Assembly: GCF_005863245.1 (NCBI RefSeq) | Contig: NZ_VBUT01000002.1 | Coordinates: 372,001 to 436,000, forward strand | Length of the DNA: 64,000 nt | Reading direction: 5' to 3' | Origin: Nocardia cyriacigeorgica | GTDB lineage: Bacteria; Actinomycetota; Actinomycetes; Mycobacteriales; Mycobacteriaceae | Part shown: positions 9,024 through 17,579 of the stretch, piece by piece | How the letters are laid out: each line of letters begins with the position of its first letter | Numbering within the stretch: position 1 is the stretch's first letter | Notes under the pieces: generated by a model | What the model saw: only the letters and a program-made list of their open reading frames with translations | The model's database searches: none | Told to the model about the DNA's origin: nothing | Made by a program: the position numbers and the translations under genes

Positions 9024-9803
9024 CTACCTGCTGCTGCGCACTTCACGCCACCAACGCCCGAGATCGAAGCTCGGAGCCGGAGCGTTCGGCGGGGCCGGAT
9101 TGCGGTTGACGTACGCCATCGCCGCCACCACGGCCGCCACGGCCAGCGTGATGCCGCCGACGATGCCGGCCCAGCCCGCGAACGAGCGGGTATTCGGGTC
9201 GGCGTAGCTCACCTCGGCCCGGATATTGGTGACGTCGCCGGGCGGCAGCTTCCACGACACCACCGAATCGCCCTCGCGGTTGCCGTTGGTCTTGGCGATG
9301 CGGGCCGGGAAGGCGATGCTGAACTGCACGTCCGAGCCGTGCGGCGGCACCGATTTCAGGTCGACGCGGCCATTGAGGCTGACCAGGTCGCCGGTGCGCT
9401 GGAACTGCAACTGGAACATGCCCTGGGTCTGCTCCGACAGCTGCCCGAGCTGCTGCACCTCACCGAAGTTCAGGTCGTCGAAGAACACCTGGCTGCCGAC
9501 GTAGCCGTCCTGGCTGTAGGGCTCCACCCGCATCTTGGTGGCCAGCGTGTCCGGCGCTTTCAGCTGCGGGCCCTTGTCCTCGGGGTTGGCCGGGATCACC
9601 GCGGCGACGATCCGGCCGGAGACCCGGTCGTTGGACGAGACACCCATCGACGCCTGCACCCGCAGGCATCCGGCCAGCACCGGCACCAGCAGAGCCGCCA
9701 GCAGCACGGCCGCCGTCACCCGGATCCCGGGGCGGGGCGCACGCGGTGAGGTGACCGGAATGTCGGGCGTCGTGGTGTCGGGACTCGGCTGCACGGGTGA
9801 CAT
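9024..9803 (-). CDS. lppM: LppM family lipoprotein
   Basis: A 259-residue protein with an N-terminal cytoplasmic stretch rich in Pro/Thr, a hydrophobic signal (VTAAVLLAALLVPVLAGC) with an LAGC lipobox, an extracytoplasmic domain (RVQASMGVSSNDRVSGRIVAA), and a second membrane helix near residues 205-230 before a short basic tail. This arrangement matches LppM of mycobacteria (Rv2171), reported to influence phagosome maturation. In M. tuberculosis the gene lies near a metF-like gene and upstream of mraZ, as here. I chose ATG 9803 because an earlier in-frame start at 9845 would only add a basic stretch. Confidence 0.87.
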   Translation of the reverse strand: MSPVQPSPDTTTPDIPVTSPRAPRPGIRVTAAVLLAALLVPVLAGCLRVQASMGVSSNDRVSGRIVAAVIPANPEDKGPQLKAPDTLATKMRVEPYSQDGYVGSQVFFDDLNFGEVQQLGQLSEQTQGMFQLQFQRTGDLVSLNGRVDLKSVPPHGSDVQFSIAFPARIAKTNGNREGDSVVSWKLPPGDVTNIRAEVSYADPNTRSFAGWAGIVGGITLAVAAVVAAMAYVNRNPAPPNAPAPSFDLGRWWREVRSSR

Positions 9804-9872
9804 CGTGCCAGGCGCGCGCCGCGCCACGCACGCGACACCGCGCATCGGCGCGATTGTCCCAGGTGGGCCTCG

Positions 9873-11069
9873 CTACCGGCTGCGCGCGGCGACCGTCTCG
9901 TCGTGGCGGCGATGGGCGTGGCGCAGCAGTTCCATCAGTTCGTCCTCCTGCCGGATCCGCCGCCGGTACTTCTCCGGCAGGGCCCGCAGCCGCTGTTCCT
10001 CGCTGCGCAGCAGCCCGAAGATCCGGTCGCGTTCGGCCTGGTCGGCGGTGTAGCCGAGGTCGAGGTAGTCGGTGGCGTGCCTGCGCGCGTTGGCCACCGC
10101 CTGCTGGGCGCGCCCGCGCGGACTCACCACCGACACCACCACGGTGACCACCAGGACGAGCAGGATCACCAGCAGCGACGCGCCGGTACTGATCTCGTGC
10201 ACGTGCACCGGATCACCGTTGTTGATGAACGGCAGATTGTTCTCGTGCAGCGCGTGCAGGATCAGCTTGACGCCGATGAATCCGAGGATGGCGGCCAGCC
10301 CGAACGACAGGTAGATCAGCCGATCGAGCAGGCCGTCGATCAGGAAATACAGCTGCCGCAACCCCATCAGCGAGAACGCCGTCACGGTGAACACCACGTA
10401 GACGTTCTGGGTGAGGCCGAAGATCGCCGGGATCGAATCGAGGGCGAACATCACGTCGGTGCCGCCGATGGCCACCATCACCAGCAGCATCGGGGTGAGC
10501 ATGCGCTTGCCGTCGCGCACGGTGAACAGCTTGTCGCCGTCGTAGTCGGGGGTGGTGCGGAACCATTTCTTGGCCACCCGGATCACGATGTTGTCCGCCG
10601 AGCGGGTCTCGGTCTCCGCCGGCGCGAGCATATTGCCCGCGGTCACCAGCAGCAGCACGCCGAAGAGATAGAACACCCAGGCGAAGGCGTTGATCAGCGA
10701 GGCGCCCAAGAAGATGAATCCGGTGCGCGCGATCAGCGAGAACACGATGCCGACCAGCAGCACCTTCTGCTGGTACTCACGGGGGACACGGAAACTGCCG
10801 ATGATGACGAGGAAGACGAACAGGTTGTCCACCGACAGCGCCTTCTCGGTGACATAGCCGGCGAAATACTCGGTGCCCATATGCACACCGCCGAAGATCA
10901 GCACGCCGAACCCGAACAGCACCGCGATCCCGACATAGATCGCCGACCAGATCCCCGCCTCGCGCAGCGTGGGGGTGTGCGCCTTGCGCACATGGAAGAC
11001 GTAGTCGAACAGCAGCAGTCCGGCGATCAGGATCAGGGTCGGGATCCATACCGCGGTCGATACCTGCAT
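9873..11069 (-). CDS. TerC family integral membrane protein
   Basis: A 398-residue protein with about nine membrane helices and the TerC family marks: EKALSVDNLFVFLVI near residue 85 and GGTDVMFALDSIPAIFG near 200, whose acidic residues are proposed to bind metal ions. The C-terminal 90 residues form a charged, probably coiled cytoplasmic tail (RHATDYLDLGYTADQAERDR). TerC/Alx proteins are linked to manganese export and metallation of secreted enzymes, or to tellurite resistance. ATG 11069 has GGAGGG close upstream. I looked for a manganese (yybP-ykoY) riboswitch in the 147-bp leader and did not find its signature. Confidence 0.93.
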   Translation of the reverse strand: MQVSTAVWIPTLILIAGLLLFDYVFHVRKAHTPTLREAGIWSAIYVGIAVLFGFGVLIFGGVHMGTEYFAGYVTEKALSVDNLFVFLVIIGSFRVPREYQQKVLLVGIVFSLIARTGFIFLGASLINAFAWVFYLFGVLLLVTAGNMLAPAETETRSADNIVIRVAKKWFRTTPDYDGDKLFTVRDGKRMLTPMLLVMVAIGGTDVMFALDSIPAIFGLTQNVYVVFTVTAFSLMGLRQLYFLIDGLLDRLIYLSFGLAAILGFIGVKLILHALHENNLPFINNGDPVHVHEISTGASLLVILLVLVVTVVVSVVSPRGRAQQAVANARRHATDYLDLGYTADQAERDRIFGLLRSEEQRLRALPEKYRRRIRQEDELMELLRHAHRRHDETVAARSR

Positions 11070-11216
11070 CTTCCCTCCGGATCGTGGACGACGAAGCCGA
11101 TCGGGCGCCGGGGCGTCGCGCCACGACCGGGACCGGCCGTCGCTAGTCTCCGACTGCTCCGAACCTACTCGATCCCGGTCGCGACATGGGCGAACCCGAG
11201 CGGAACTCGTCGCCGA

Positions 11217-12092
11217 TCAGCGAGATCCGGGCCGCGCCGCCGCGCCGCGCTCGCGCACCAACCGCACCAGCAGCGGCACACCGAGCAGTCCCATAGCGGC
11301 GGCGCCATACCAGGCCGAGGCGGGCAGATCAAGGAACACCGCGTGCGCCAGCGCCGAACCCAGCCAGGTCCACCCGAACACCGCCACCGGCACCGCGTTC
11401 CCGCCGCGCCGCCACGGCGCCGTGCGTTCCCAGCCGGTGAGCAGCACCGCCATCGCCGTCGCGACCAGCAGCCAGCCCAGATAGTTGGTGAGCGGAATGT
11501 GTTCGACGCCGGGCAGTCCCGCGTCGGTGACACACCAGCTCCACTGGCCGTCGGCGACCATCTGCGGGTCGAGGAACAGATCCCAGCCGACCGCGCCGAC
11601 GGCGGTCACCGGGATCCGCCACCACGTCCGTCCGGCCAGCTGGCCCGCCACCACCCAGATCGGATACACCCCGCCCGTCCAGGCCAGCGGCACCACCAGC
11701 GGTACCCCGGCCAGCGCCGGACCCAGCCGGTCGGTGGCGTAGTCGTAACAACCGAACGGCATTCCGGTGGCGGTGCCGATGATCTCGGCGAGCAGGCCCG
11801 TGCCGGACAGGATGATCAGGACGCCGACGGCGTAGCGCGGGCCGCGGGTATAGGCGGCGTGGGTCAAGGCCGTCGCGGCCGCCAGCACCACCACCAGCAC
11901 CGTCACCCGGTCGCGGGCCGCGCCGCTGGTCAGCGGATACGCGATCTGGCTGAGCACCCACGCCACCGCGAGCACGCCGGGCACCAGCGCACCGGCCACC
12001 GGCCGCCGGCCGAGCGCAGCCGACACCGCCGCTGCGACCCCGCCGCGGCCGGCCTCGCTCGCGGGACCGGAGTCGGGCTCGATACGGTTCAT
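11217..12092 (-). CDS. cruF: Carotenoid 1,2-hydratase, CruF family
   Basis: A 291-residue membrane protein of the carotenoid biosynthesis (DUF422/CruF) family. Diagnostic segments are the GLLAEIIGTATGMPFGCYDYA stretch and GWDLFLDPQMVADGQWSW, followed by IPLTNYLGW. CruF-type enzymes (bisanhydrobacterioruberin hydratase and relatives) add water across the terminal double bond of acyclic or monocyclic carotenoids, giving the hydroxyl that a glycosyltransferase can then use. The start overlaps the upstream oxidoreductase stop by ATGA, so the two are coupled. Confidence 0.88.
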   Translation of the reverse strand: MNRIEPDSGPASEAGRGGVAAAVSAALGRRPVAGALVPGVLAVAWVLSQIAYPLTSGAARDRVTVLVVVLAAATALTHAAYTRGPRYAVGVLIILSGTGLLAEIIGTATGMPFGCYDYATDRLGPALAGVPLVVPLAWTGGVYPIWVVAGQLAGRTWWRIPVTAVGAVGWDLFLDPQMVADGQWSWCVTDAGLPGVEHIPLTNYLGWLLVATAMAVLLTGWERTAPWRRGGNAVPVAVFGWTWLGSALAHAVFLDLPASAWYGAAAMGLLGVPLLVRLVRERGAAARPGSR

Positions 12093-13651
12093 CGCCGCAG
12101 CAACCGCGCGAGCCGGCCCTGATCACGCAGCACCAGCCGCGCGGCGGTGCGGCCGCTGGCCCCGGACACGCCGCCGCCGGGATGGGTCGAGGCCCCCGTC
12201 AGATACAGCCCCGGCGCGCCCGGCACCCGCTGGCCCGACAGCTCCGGCAGCGGCCGCCACAGCATCATCTGGTCCAGCGACATCTCCACATGCATGACAT
12301 TGCCGCCCAGCAATCCGAGCTCGCGCTCGAGATCGGCCGGCGTCTGCACGAACCGGCGCAGCACGGAGCCGGCGAAACCGGGTGCGTAGGAATCGACTTC
12401 GCCGATGATCCGGTCGGCCTCGGCGTCGGCGAGCGCGGCCCAGTCGCCGCCGTCGGCGAGCCGGTACGGATGCCACTGCGACCACAGCGACAGCTGCTGC
12501 TCACCCGGCGCGGCGATACTCGGATCCAGCGCACTGAAACTCATCGCCAGCACCACCGGCCGCGGCGGCAGCGCCCCGGCCAGCGCGGCACCGTGCGCGG
12601 CCCGCAGCTGCCCGCGCTCGGAGACGAGGAATTGCAGTCCGCGCGCTGATTCGTCCGCCGAACTGCCCGGGTAGGCGGGCAGCGCGTTCGTCGCCGCGCG
12701 CACCACCATCCCGATGCCGGGCCCGACCCGGATCCGGCGGCGCCAGTCGGCCAGGGCCGCGGCATCGAAACCGCCGGCGCCCAGCAGATCCAGCGTGGTC
12801 AGGATGTGCGTACCCGCGATGACGGCGCGTGCGTCCAGTTCGCGCCCGGACGCAGTGCGCACCCGCCAGCCGTCACCGGCGCGGCGCACCTCGGTCACCG
12901 CGTCGCCGCCGGTCACCACACCGCCGTCGGAGCGCAGCCGCGCCACCAACGCCGAGGTCAGCGCCCCGCTGCCGCCGACAGCGCGCCCCGGCGGCAGCGT
13001 ATGCATCAGGGCCGCGAACCCCACCATCGGCGCGGTCCCCGGTTCCGACATGGGCGGTCCGGACTGCGCGCCGAACCAGGCCAGCGACGCCTTGAGCCGC
13101 TCGTCGTCGAACAGGCCGTCCAGCAGCGCGTCACCGGATTGCAGGAATTCGTGCGACAGCGCGCTCCCGCCCGCGCTCGCGTCCAGCCCCCAGAACGAGC
13201 GCAGCAGATGCCCCGGCGTCGGGCCGCCGCCGAACGCGCGCATCACCCGCGCGCTGCGTGGGCCCCAGTCCCGCACGAACCTGCGGTAGGCGTCGGCGTC
13301 GCGTTCCCCGCAGGCCGCCGCGATCGACGCGCAGGTCCGGTCGAGGTCGCGATGGAACACGATCGGCGCACGGCCGTCCGGGCTCGCGGGCGTGAAACCC
13401 CATGGATCGCAGTCGATGTAGCGCAGCCCGAAGCGCGCCAGCTCCAGCTCTTCGATAATGCCGGTGTGCCGGATCATGATGTGGGCCGAGGACCCGCGAT
13501 CGACCAGATGCCCGGGGAAGCGCTCGACCGTCGACACCGCACCGCCGAGCACCTCGTCGCGCTCGAGCACTTCGACCCGCTGCCCGGCCCGCGCCAGATA
13601 GCAGGCCGCCACCAGCGCGTTGTGGCCGGAACCGACCACGACCACCGTCAT
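12089..13651 (-). CDS. CrtO/CrtI-like FAD-dependent carotenoid oxidoreductase
   Basis: A 520-residue phytoene-desaturase-family flavoprotein. The N-terminal dinucleotide fold reads VVVVGSGHNALVAACYLARAG with the ERDEVLGGAVST follow-up. The C-terminal FAD signature is GLYLTGASTHPGGGVSGASG. The sequence looks closer to CrtO-type ketolases and related oxidoreductases than to classic CrtI, so the reaction may be ketolation, desaturation or oxidation of a carotenoid end group. It overlaps cruF downstream and the GNAT gene upstream, each by ATGA, making a three-gene translationally coupled set. Confidence 0.85.
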   Translation of the reverse strand: MTVVVVGSGHNALVAACYLARAGQRVEVLERDEVLGGAVSTVERFPGHLVDRGSSAHIMIRHTGIIEELELARFGLRYIDCDPWGFTPASPDGRAPIVFHRDLDRTCASIAAACGERDADAYRRFVRDWGPRSARVMRAFGGGPTPGHLLRSFWGLDASAGGSALSHEFLQSGDALLDGLFDDERLKASLAWFGAQSGPPMSEPGTAPMVGFAALMHTLPPGRAVGGSGALTSALVARLRSDGGVVTGGDAVTEVRRAGDGWRVRTASGRELDARAVIAGTHILTTLDLLGAGGFDAAALADWRRRIRVGPGIGMVVRAATNALPAYPGSSADESARGLQFLVSERGQLRAAHGAALAGALPPRPVVLAMSFSALDPSIAAPGEQQLSLWSQWHPYRLADGGDWAALADAEADRIIGEVDSYAPGFAGSVLRRFVQTPADLERELGLLGGNVMHVEMSLDQMMLWRPLPELSGQRVPGAPGLYLTGASTHPGGGVSGASGRTAARLVLRDQGRLARLLRR

Positions 13652-14268
13652 CGCGAGCTCAGCGGCAGCCGCCGGCCCAGGATGGCGAACTCCCTGGTGT
13701 CACCGGCGAAGATGAAATGCCGCACCACATCGGCGAATCCGGCGCGCCGGTACAGCCGCCAGGCCCGGTTGTCCTCGGCGTCGACCTCGGGTGTCGACAG
13801 CAGCACCGCGCGTTCGGGCCGATCCCGCAGCAGCCGCTCCAGCAGCGTCGATCCGATGCCACGGCCCTGCGCCGACGGGTGCACATGCAATTCGGTGAGC
13901 TCGAAGTAATCCGACAGCAGTTCCCGCGCCGAATGCTCCGGCCAGCTCGACCGCCGCATCCCCGTATAGACCTGCTGCTGCCACCACTGATGCGGCGCGC
14001 CCCGGTAGCCGTACCCGATCGCCACGATCGGCGAGGTGCGGATATCGAAGTAGCCGGAGTCGTCGGGGATCACCGCGGCCACCGCCTGCCAGCCCGCGCG
14101 GGAAGTGTGTTCGGTCCACATGGGCGCGCGGTGGTGTTCGGTGCCGCGCGGGTAGTCCATCGCCGCGACATACACCGCGAGCGCGTCGTGCAACCGGGCA
14201 CGCAGCGCCGTGACCGACAGGTCGACGACGACGGGTGCGGGGGTGTGATGTGGCTTGACGGCGGTCAT
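13648..14268 (-). CDS. GNAT family N-acetyltransferase (Rv2170-like)
   Basis: A 206-residue protein with a C-terminal GNAT fold: the acetyl-CoA loop reads LHVHPSAQGRGIGSTLLERLL and the last strand AGFADVVRHFIF. The N-terminal half, with PRGTEHHRAPMWTEHTSRAGW and a Trp/Gln-rich VAIGYGYRGAPHQWWQQQ stretch, matches the actinobacterial proteins found upstream of mraZ (Rv2170 in M. tuberculosis). The acceptor substrate is not evident. ATG 14268 is preceded by a weak GAGAG; an in-frame ATG at 14313 would add 15 residues. A TATAGA -10-like hexamer lies just upstream of that longer start, in the divergent promoter region shared with the next gene. Confidence 0.85.
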   Translation of the reverse strand: MTAVKPHHTPAPVVVDLSVTALRARLHDALAVYVAAMDYPRGTEHHRAPMWTEHTSRAGWQAVAAVIPDDSGYFDIRTSPIVAIGYGYRGAPHQWWQQQVYTGMRRSSWPEHSARELLSDYFELTELHVHPSAQGRGIGSTLLERLLRDRPERAVLLSTPEVDAEDNRAWRLYRRAGFADVVRHFIFAGDTREFAILGRRLPLSSR

Positions 14269-14440
14269 GGCTCTCGTGTCGTGGGAACGCTTGATGCGCG
14301 AGCGGGAAAACATGTCGGTGGTCGTCTCTATATTCAAGCTCAATTCAAACGTTCGAATACCTGTTCGGTTCGTGCGGTGCCGACCGTCCGGTCGGCCATC
14401 GGTCTCGGACCGGGGTGTGCGACTGGTGGAGGGACGGCTG

Positions 14441-14896
14441 ATGTCTGGTCGAAACGTTCATCCGGGCCGGCCCGGGCGCGCGGGCATGCTGCTGCGCCGC
14501 GCCGACGGGCTTTTGATGGAAGCGGCGGGGGAGCACGATCCACGCGAACGTTTCCGCACCGCCTACCTGGCCGCCCTGCGCGGGGCGGGCGCCGTGCTCG
14601 CGGCCACCGGCGCCGACGCGGCCCCGCGAGCGCGCTCGCGCAATGCCTGGGTGATGCTGCAACGCGCCGCCCCGGAATTCGTGATGTGGGCCGACTACTT
14701 CAGCGCCCATTCCGAGACGCGCGCGGCGCTCGAGGCCGGCCTGCCCCGCGAGATAGGCCACACCCAGGCCGACGAGTTCTACTCGCGGGTCGGTGCGTTC
14801 CTGCACGACGTGGAGGATTTGATCGCGCCCGCGGCCCGTTTGCGTGGCCCGGCGGAGCCCGAGTTCGGGATCGGCCCGCGAGTTATCGGCGAGTAG
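14441..14896 (+). CDS. SAV_6107 family HEPN-type protein
   Basis: A 151-residue, mostly helical protein with the family's ALLRR-type opening (AGMLLRRADGLLMEAA), RFRTAYLAALRGAGAVLAA, RARSRNAWVMLQRAAPEF and WADYFSAHSETRAAL. These proteins occur beside the mraZ cluster in many actinobacteria. They resemble HEPN-like helical bundles, but their function is unknown. I chose ATG 14441 because GGAGG lies 8 nt upstream; the frame stays open further upstream without a ribosome site. It is transcribed divergently from the GNAT gene. Confidence 0.8.
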   Translation: MSGRNVHPGRPGRAGMLLRRADGLLMEAAGEHDPRERFRTAYLAALRGAGAVLAATGADAAPRARSRNAWVMLQRAAPEFVMWADYFSAHSETRAALEAGLPREIGHTQADEFYSRVGAFLHDVEDLIAPAARLRGPAEPEFGIGPRVIGE

Positions 14897-14920
14897 GTGG
14901 TACGGCCCTGATCGAACTCG

Positions 14921-14961
14921 TATCATTGGAGACAGATAGCCGCCAAGGCCGGCTATCTGTC
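14921..14961 (+). promoter_or_regulatory. -10-like hexamer followed by a perfect 11-bp hairpin ahead of the DUF3040 gene
   Basis: TATCAT at 14921-14926 fits a TANNNT -10. The predicted start of transcription falls at the edge of a perfect inverted repeat: GACAGATAGCC at 14931-14941 and GGCTATCTGTC at 14951-14961, with a 9-nt loop. The DUF3040 mRNA would therefore begin with a strong hairpin. No T-run follows, so it does not look like a plain terminator for the preceding gene. Confidence 0.5.
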
Positions 14962-15007
14962 GCCTACCCGGAGGCGACAGCCACGTCCTAGTGCCGGGGG
15001 AGGTACC

Positions 15008-15433
15008 GTGCCACTCTCCGAGCACGAGCAGCGCATGCTCGAACAGATCGAGAGCGCGCTCTATGCTGAGGATCCGAAGTTCGCCTCGTCCGTCCGCGGC
15101 GGACGCCTTCGAACGACCTCGAGTAGACGCAGACTCCAGGCCGCCGCCTTGTTCGTCCTCGGCCTGTTCCTACTCGTCGCAGGTATCGCCGCACCGGTGA
15201 AGCCGGGCGGCTTCCCGATCATCAGCCTGATCGGATTCATCGTCATGTTCGGTGCCGGAGTGCTGCTGCTGCTCGGTGGCTCCAAGAAGGCCGGCGGCAG
15301 TGATCGCGGTGGCGACGTGCCGTCGAGCGGTCCGTCCGGCCCCGGCTCCGGTGGGCGCGGGCGTCAGCGCCGGTCCGGCGGCTTCTCCGAGCGCATGGAA
15401 GATCGCTTCCGCAGAAGGTTCGAGCAGGAGTAA
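15008..15433 (+). CDS. DUF3040 family membrane protein (Rv2169c-like)
   Basis: A 141-residue protein opening with the DUF3040 signature PLSEHEQRMLEQIESALYAEDPKFAS, then two hydrophobic helices (about residues 45-62 and 70-92), then a Gly/Ser/Arg-rich soluble tail. Homologues sit just upstream of mraZ across actinobacteria, including Rv2169c; the function is unknown. The start is GTG 15008, with GGGGGAGG directly upstream. A strong bidirectional hairpin follows the stop, separating it from the dcw promoter. Confidence 0.87.
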   Translation: MPLSEHEQRMLEQIESALYAEDPKFASSVRGGRLRTTSSRRRLQAAALFVLGLFLLVAGIAAPVKPGGFPIISLIGFIVMFGAGVLLLLGGSKKAGGSDRGGDVPSSGPSGPGSGGRGRQRRSGGFSERMEDRFRRRFEQE

Positions 15434-15458
15434 GCCCCCGCTCGCCCGAGGTTTACTG

Positions 15459-15504
15459 CGAACGGCGGTGCGGTACCGGATTCCCGGTGCCGCACCGCCG
15501 TTCG
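15459..15504 (+). terminator. Strong hairpin terminator after the DUF3040 gene
   Basis: A 21-bp stem (15459-15479 with 15484-15504) with one G-T pair and a 4-nt ATTC loop lies 25 bp after the DUF3040 stop. It is followed by TCTGTCTGTCC rather than a pure T-run, as is common in actinobacteria. Confidence 0.75.
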
Positions 15505-15820
15505 TCTGTCTGTCCATACCCCTTGGCGCCCACGGCGTGTCGGGCCGACCGGTCGGCATGGGATGACGCGACCCGCTGCGCCCCACATCGCCCCACGGTC
15601 GCGCCCCACCTTCCCCCACCGCCCCCCGATTCGGGGGCACACCAGGGAGTTTGCTGGTTGTTGTCGGGGTGGTCCGATCCGGACGCGCGCGGGGAGGTGA
15701 AGCGCCGGAAAAGTTCTTCCACACAGTGATAGCTGGGATGACCTGCGGAATCGCGAAAGCGGGGAGCCAGATCACCCCGTGTTTCGATTGAAAGTGGGGG
15801 AAAGTGGGGTAATGTGGAGC
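15505..15820 (+). promoter_or_regulatory. dcw cluster promoter with three MraZ boxes
   Basis: TTGAAA (15788-15793) and TAATGT (15810-15815) form a promoter with a 16-nt spacer. Across the spacer and the -10 lie three exactly 10-bp-spaced repeats: AAAGTGGGGG (15791), AAAGTGGGGT (15801) and AATGTGGAGC (15811). MraZ is known to bind tandem GTGG-containing boxes upstream of its own gene. The overlap with the promoter core predicts autorepression. The 280 bp upstream of this holds no recognisable gene. Confidence 0.8.
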
Positions 15821-15907
15821 GCGCACTACAGGAGAGGCCGTAAGGCGCTCGGCCGGAGCGAGTTCCGGCCATGCGTGATCGAGGTGGTCCGGTAGGGAGG
15901 TGTCGAG

Positions 15908-16339
15908 TTGTTTCTCGGTACCTACACACCTCGATTGGACGACAAAGGGCGACTCACGTTGCCTGCGAAGTTTCGAGACGATCTGGCGGGAGGGTTGATG
16001 GTCACGAAGGGGCAGGACCACAGCCTTGCCGTGTACCCCAAAGAGGAGTTCACCGCGCTCGCGCGGCGGGCCGCGGCGGCGTCTCGGAGCAACCCGCAGG
16101 CACGGGCGTTCGTCCGGGCTCTCGCGGCAGGCACGGACGAACAGCGTCCGGACGCTCAGGGCCGGATCGTGCTGTCGGCGGATCATCGTCGCTACGCCAA
16201 CCTGTCACGGGATTGCGTGGTGATCGGTTCGGTCGACTTCCTCGAAATATGGGACAAGCAGGCGTGGGAGTCCTACCTCGCCGAACACGAGGAGGACTAC
16301 GCACAAGCGAGAGACGAGTCGCTGGGCGGGATCTTCTAG
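15908..16339 (+). CDS. mraZ: Transcriptional regulator MraZ
   Basis: A 143-residue protein with two SpoVT/AbrB-type repeats. The first carries [21 protein letters not shown], the second [18 protein letters not shown], each containing the DxxGR motif. It binds the GTGG boxes just upstream and controls the division and cell-wall cluster. The start is TTG 15908, read as formyl-Met, with GGGAGG 7 nt upstream; the protein then begins MFLGTYTP, as in mycobacterial MraZ. It is the first gene of the dcw cluster. Confidence 0.96.
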   Translation: MFLGTYTPRLDDKGRLTLPAKFRDDLAGGLMVTKGQDHSLAVYPKEEFTALARRAAAASRSNPQARAFVRALAAGTDEQRPDAQGRIVLSADHRRYANLSRDCVVIGSVDFLEIWDKQAWESYLAEHEEDYAQARDESLGGIF

Positions 16340-16369
16340 CCCGTACGAGTGCCACGCGGCCTCTGCCCG

Positions 16370-16425
16370 GATGCGGACCCTGACGTACTTCCCCGACGCC
16401 AGGTGCCGCTTCGGTCAGAGACCAC
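16370..16425 (+). ncRNA. Candidate mraW RNA motif between mraZ and rsmH
   Basis: The 262-bp mraZ-rsmH gap holds a stem, GGACCCTGAC (16375-16384) with GTCAGAGACC (16414-16423), 8 of 10 positions paired. It encloses a loop containing TACTTCCCCGACGCCAGG. A conserved RNA called the mraW motif is known at this place in actinomycetes. From memory, the same string appears in the over-long annotated N-terminus of M. tuberculosis RsmH (...YFPNAR...), which suggests conservation as RNA rather than protein. Its function is unknown; control of rsmH is likely. Confidence 0.5.
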
Positions 16426-16601
16426 GGGGCATTCGTCACCGACATCCGGTCCGAATCCCGCAGCGTTCGCTGCTCCGCAATCCAGAGCAATCACTCACGA
16501 CAGCACTACCCATCTACCCGCGGTGTTCTCCGAAAACGCTGCGGAACAAGGCGACCCGATATCGGTGCGTGACGAAGCGAGGCAAGATCCGGGAGGTCGA
16601 G

Positions 16602-17579
16602 GTGAACCGTGAACAGCACGGCCCGCGCCATGTCCCGGTCCTGCTCCGGCGCGCCGACGAACTGCTCGGACCCGCGCTCGGCGAGCCCGGCGCCGTCTAC
16701 CTCGACGCCACCCTCGGATTGGGCGGGCACGCCGAACATTTCCTGCGCACCTATCCGCGGATCCGGCTGGTCGGGCTCGACCGCGACACCGAAGCCCTCG
16801 CGCTGGCGGGCGAGCGGCTGCGGCCCTACGAAGACCGAATCACCCTGGTGCACACCCGATACGACGGCATCCCCGACGCCCTCGCCGAGGCGGGGCTGCC
16901 CGCAACAGGTTCGGTCAGCGCCATCCTGATGGACCTCGGTGTCTCGTCCATGCAGCTGGACGAGACCGACCGCGGCTTCGCCTATTCCGTCGACGCTCCG
17001 CTGGACATGCGGATGGATCCGACCACCGGCCTTACCGCCGCCGACGTGCTCAACACCTACAGCCACGGCGAGCTGGCGCGGATCCTGAAAACCTATGGCG
17101 AGGAACGCTTCGCGGGCCGCATCGCCAGCGAGATCGTGCGGCGCAGGCAGCAGCGGCCGTTCGCCACCAGCGCCCAGCTGGTCGAACTGCTCTACGACGC
17201 CATCCCCGCCGCCACCCGGCGCACCGGCGGGCATCCGGCCAAACGCACCTTCCAGGCGTTGCGGATCGAGGTCAACGGTGAGCTGGAATCGCTGCGCGCC
17301 GCCCTGCCCGCGGCGCTGAACGCGCTGCGCGTGGGCGGGCGGATCGTCGTCATGTCGTATCAGTCGCTCGAGGACCGCGTCGTCAAACACGAACTGGCTC
17401 AGCGTGCGGCCTCGCGCACGCCGGTCGGCCTGCCGATGGAACTGCCCGGGATGGGGCCGGAATTCCGGTTGCTCACCCGCGGCGCCGAACAGGCCACCGA
17501 AGCAGAGATCGAGGAGAACCCGCGCGCCGCCCCGGTTCGGATGCGCGCGGCGGAACGGATTCAGGAGGGCGCAGCGTGA
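16602..17579 (+). CDS. rsmH: 16S rRNA (cytosine1402-N4)-methyltransferase RsmH
   Basis: A 325-residue SAM-dependent methyltransferase: [13 protein letters not shown] near the start, the SAM motif [14 protein letters not shown], the acidic [30 protein letters not shown] with the substrate-site D, and [17 protein letters not shown]. It N4-methylates C1402 in the decoding centre. I chose GTG 16602 because GGGAGG lies 5 nt upstream. The frame is open back to 16371, but that part overlaps the candidate mraW RNA. The stop overlaps the next start by GTGA. Confidence 0.95.
   Translation: MNREQHGPRHVPVLLRRADELLGPALGEPGAVYLDATLGLGGHAEHFLRTYPRIRLVGLDRDTEALALAGERLRPYEDRITLVHTRYDGIPDALAEAGLPATGSVSAILMDLGVSSMQLDETDRGFAYSVDAPLDMRMDPTTGLTAADVLNTYSHGELARILKTYGEERFAGRIASEIVRRRQQRPFATSAQLVELLYDAIPAATRRTGGHPAKRTFQALRIEVNGELESLRAALPAALNALRVGGRIVVMSYQSLEDRVVKHELAQRAASRTPVGLPMELPGMGPEFRLLTRGAEQATEAEIEENPRAAPVRMRAAERIQEGAA

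Noticed and set aside
11070..11216. A manganese (yybP-ykoY) riboswitch before terC
   Set aside because: TerC genes often have one, but the conserved stems and loop sequences are not present in this 147-bp leader.
9903..12122. A 739-codon plus-strand frame across terC and cruF
   Set aside because: It is antisense to two well-supported membrane-protein genes and reads as Gln/Arg/His-rich shadow protein.
14340..14362. TTCAAACGTTCGAA as a LexA site in the divergent region
   Set aside because: It only partly resembles the mycobacterial consensus, and the half-site spacing is wrong; neighbouring genes are not SOS genes.
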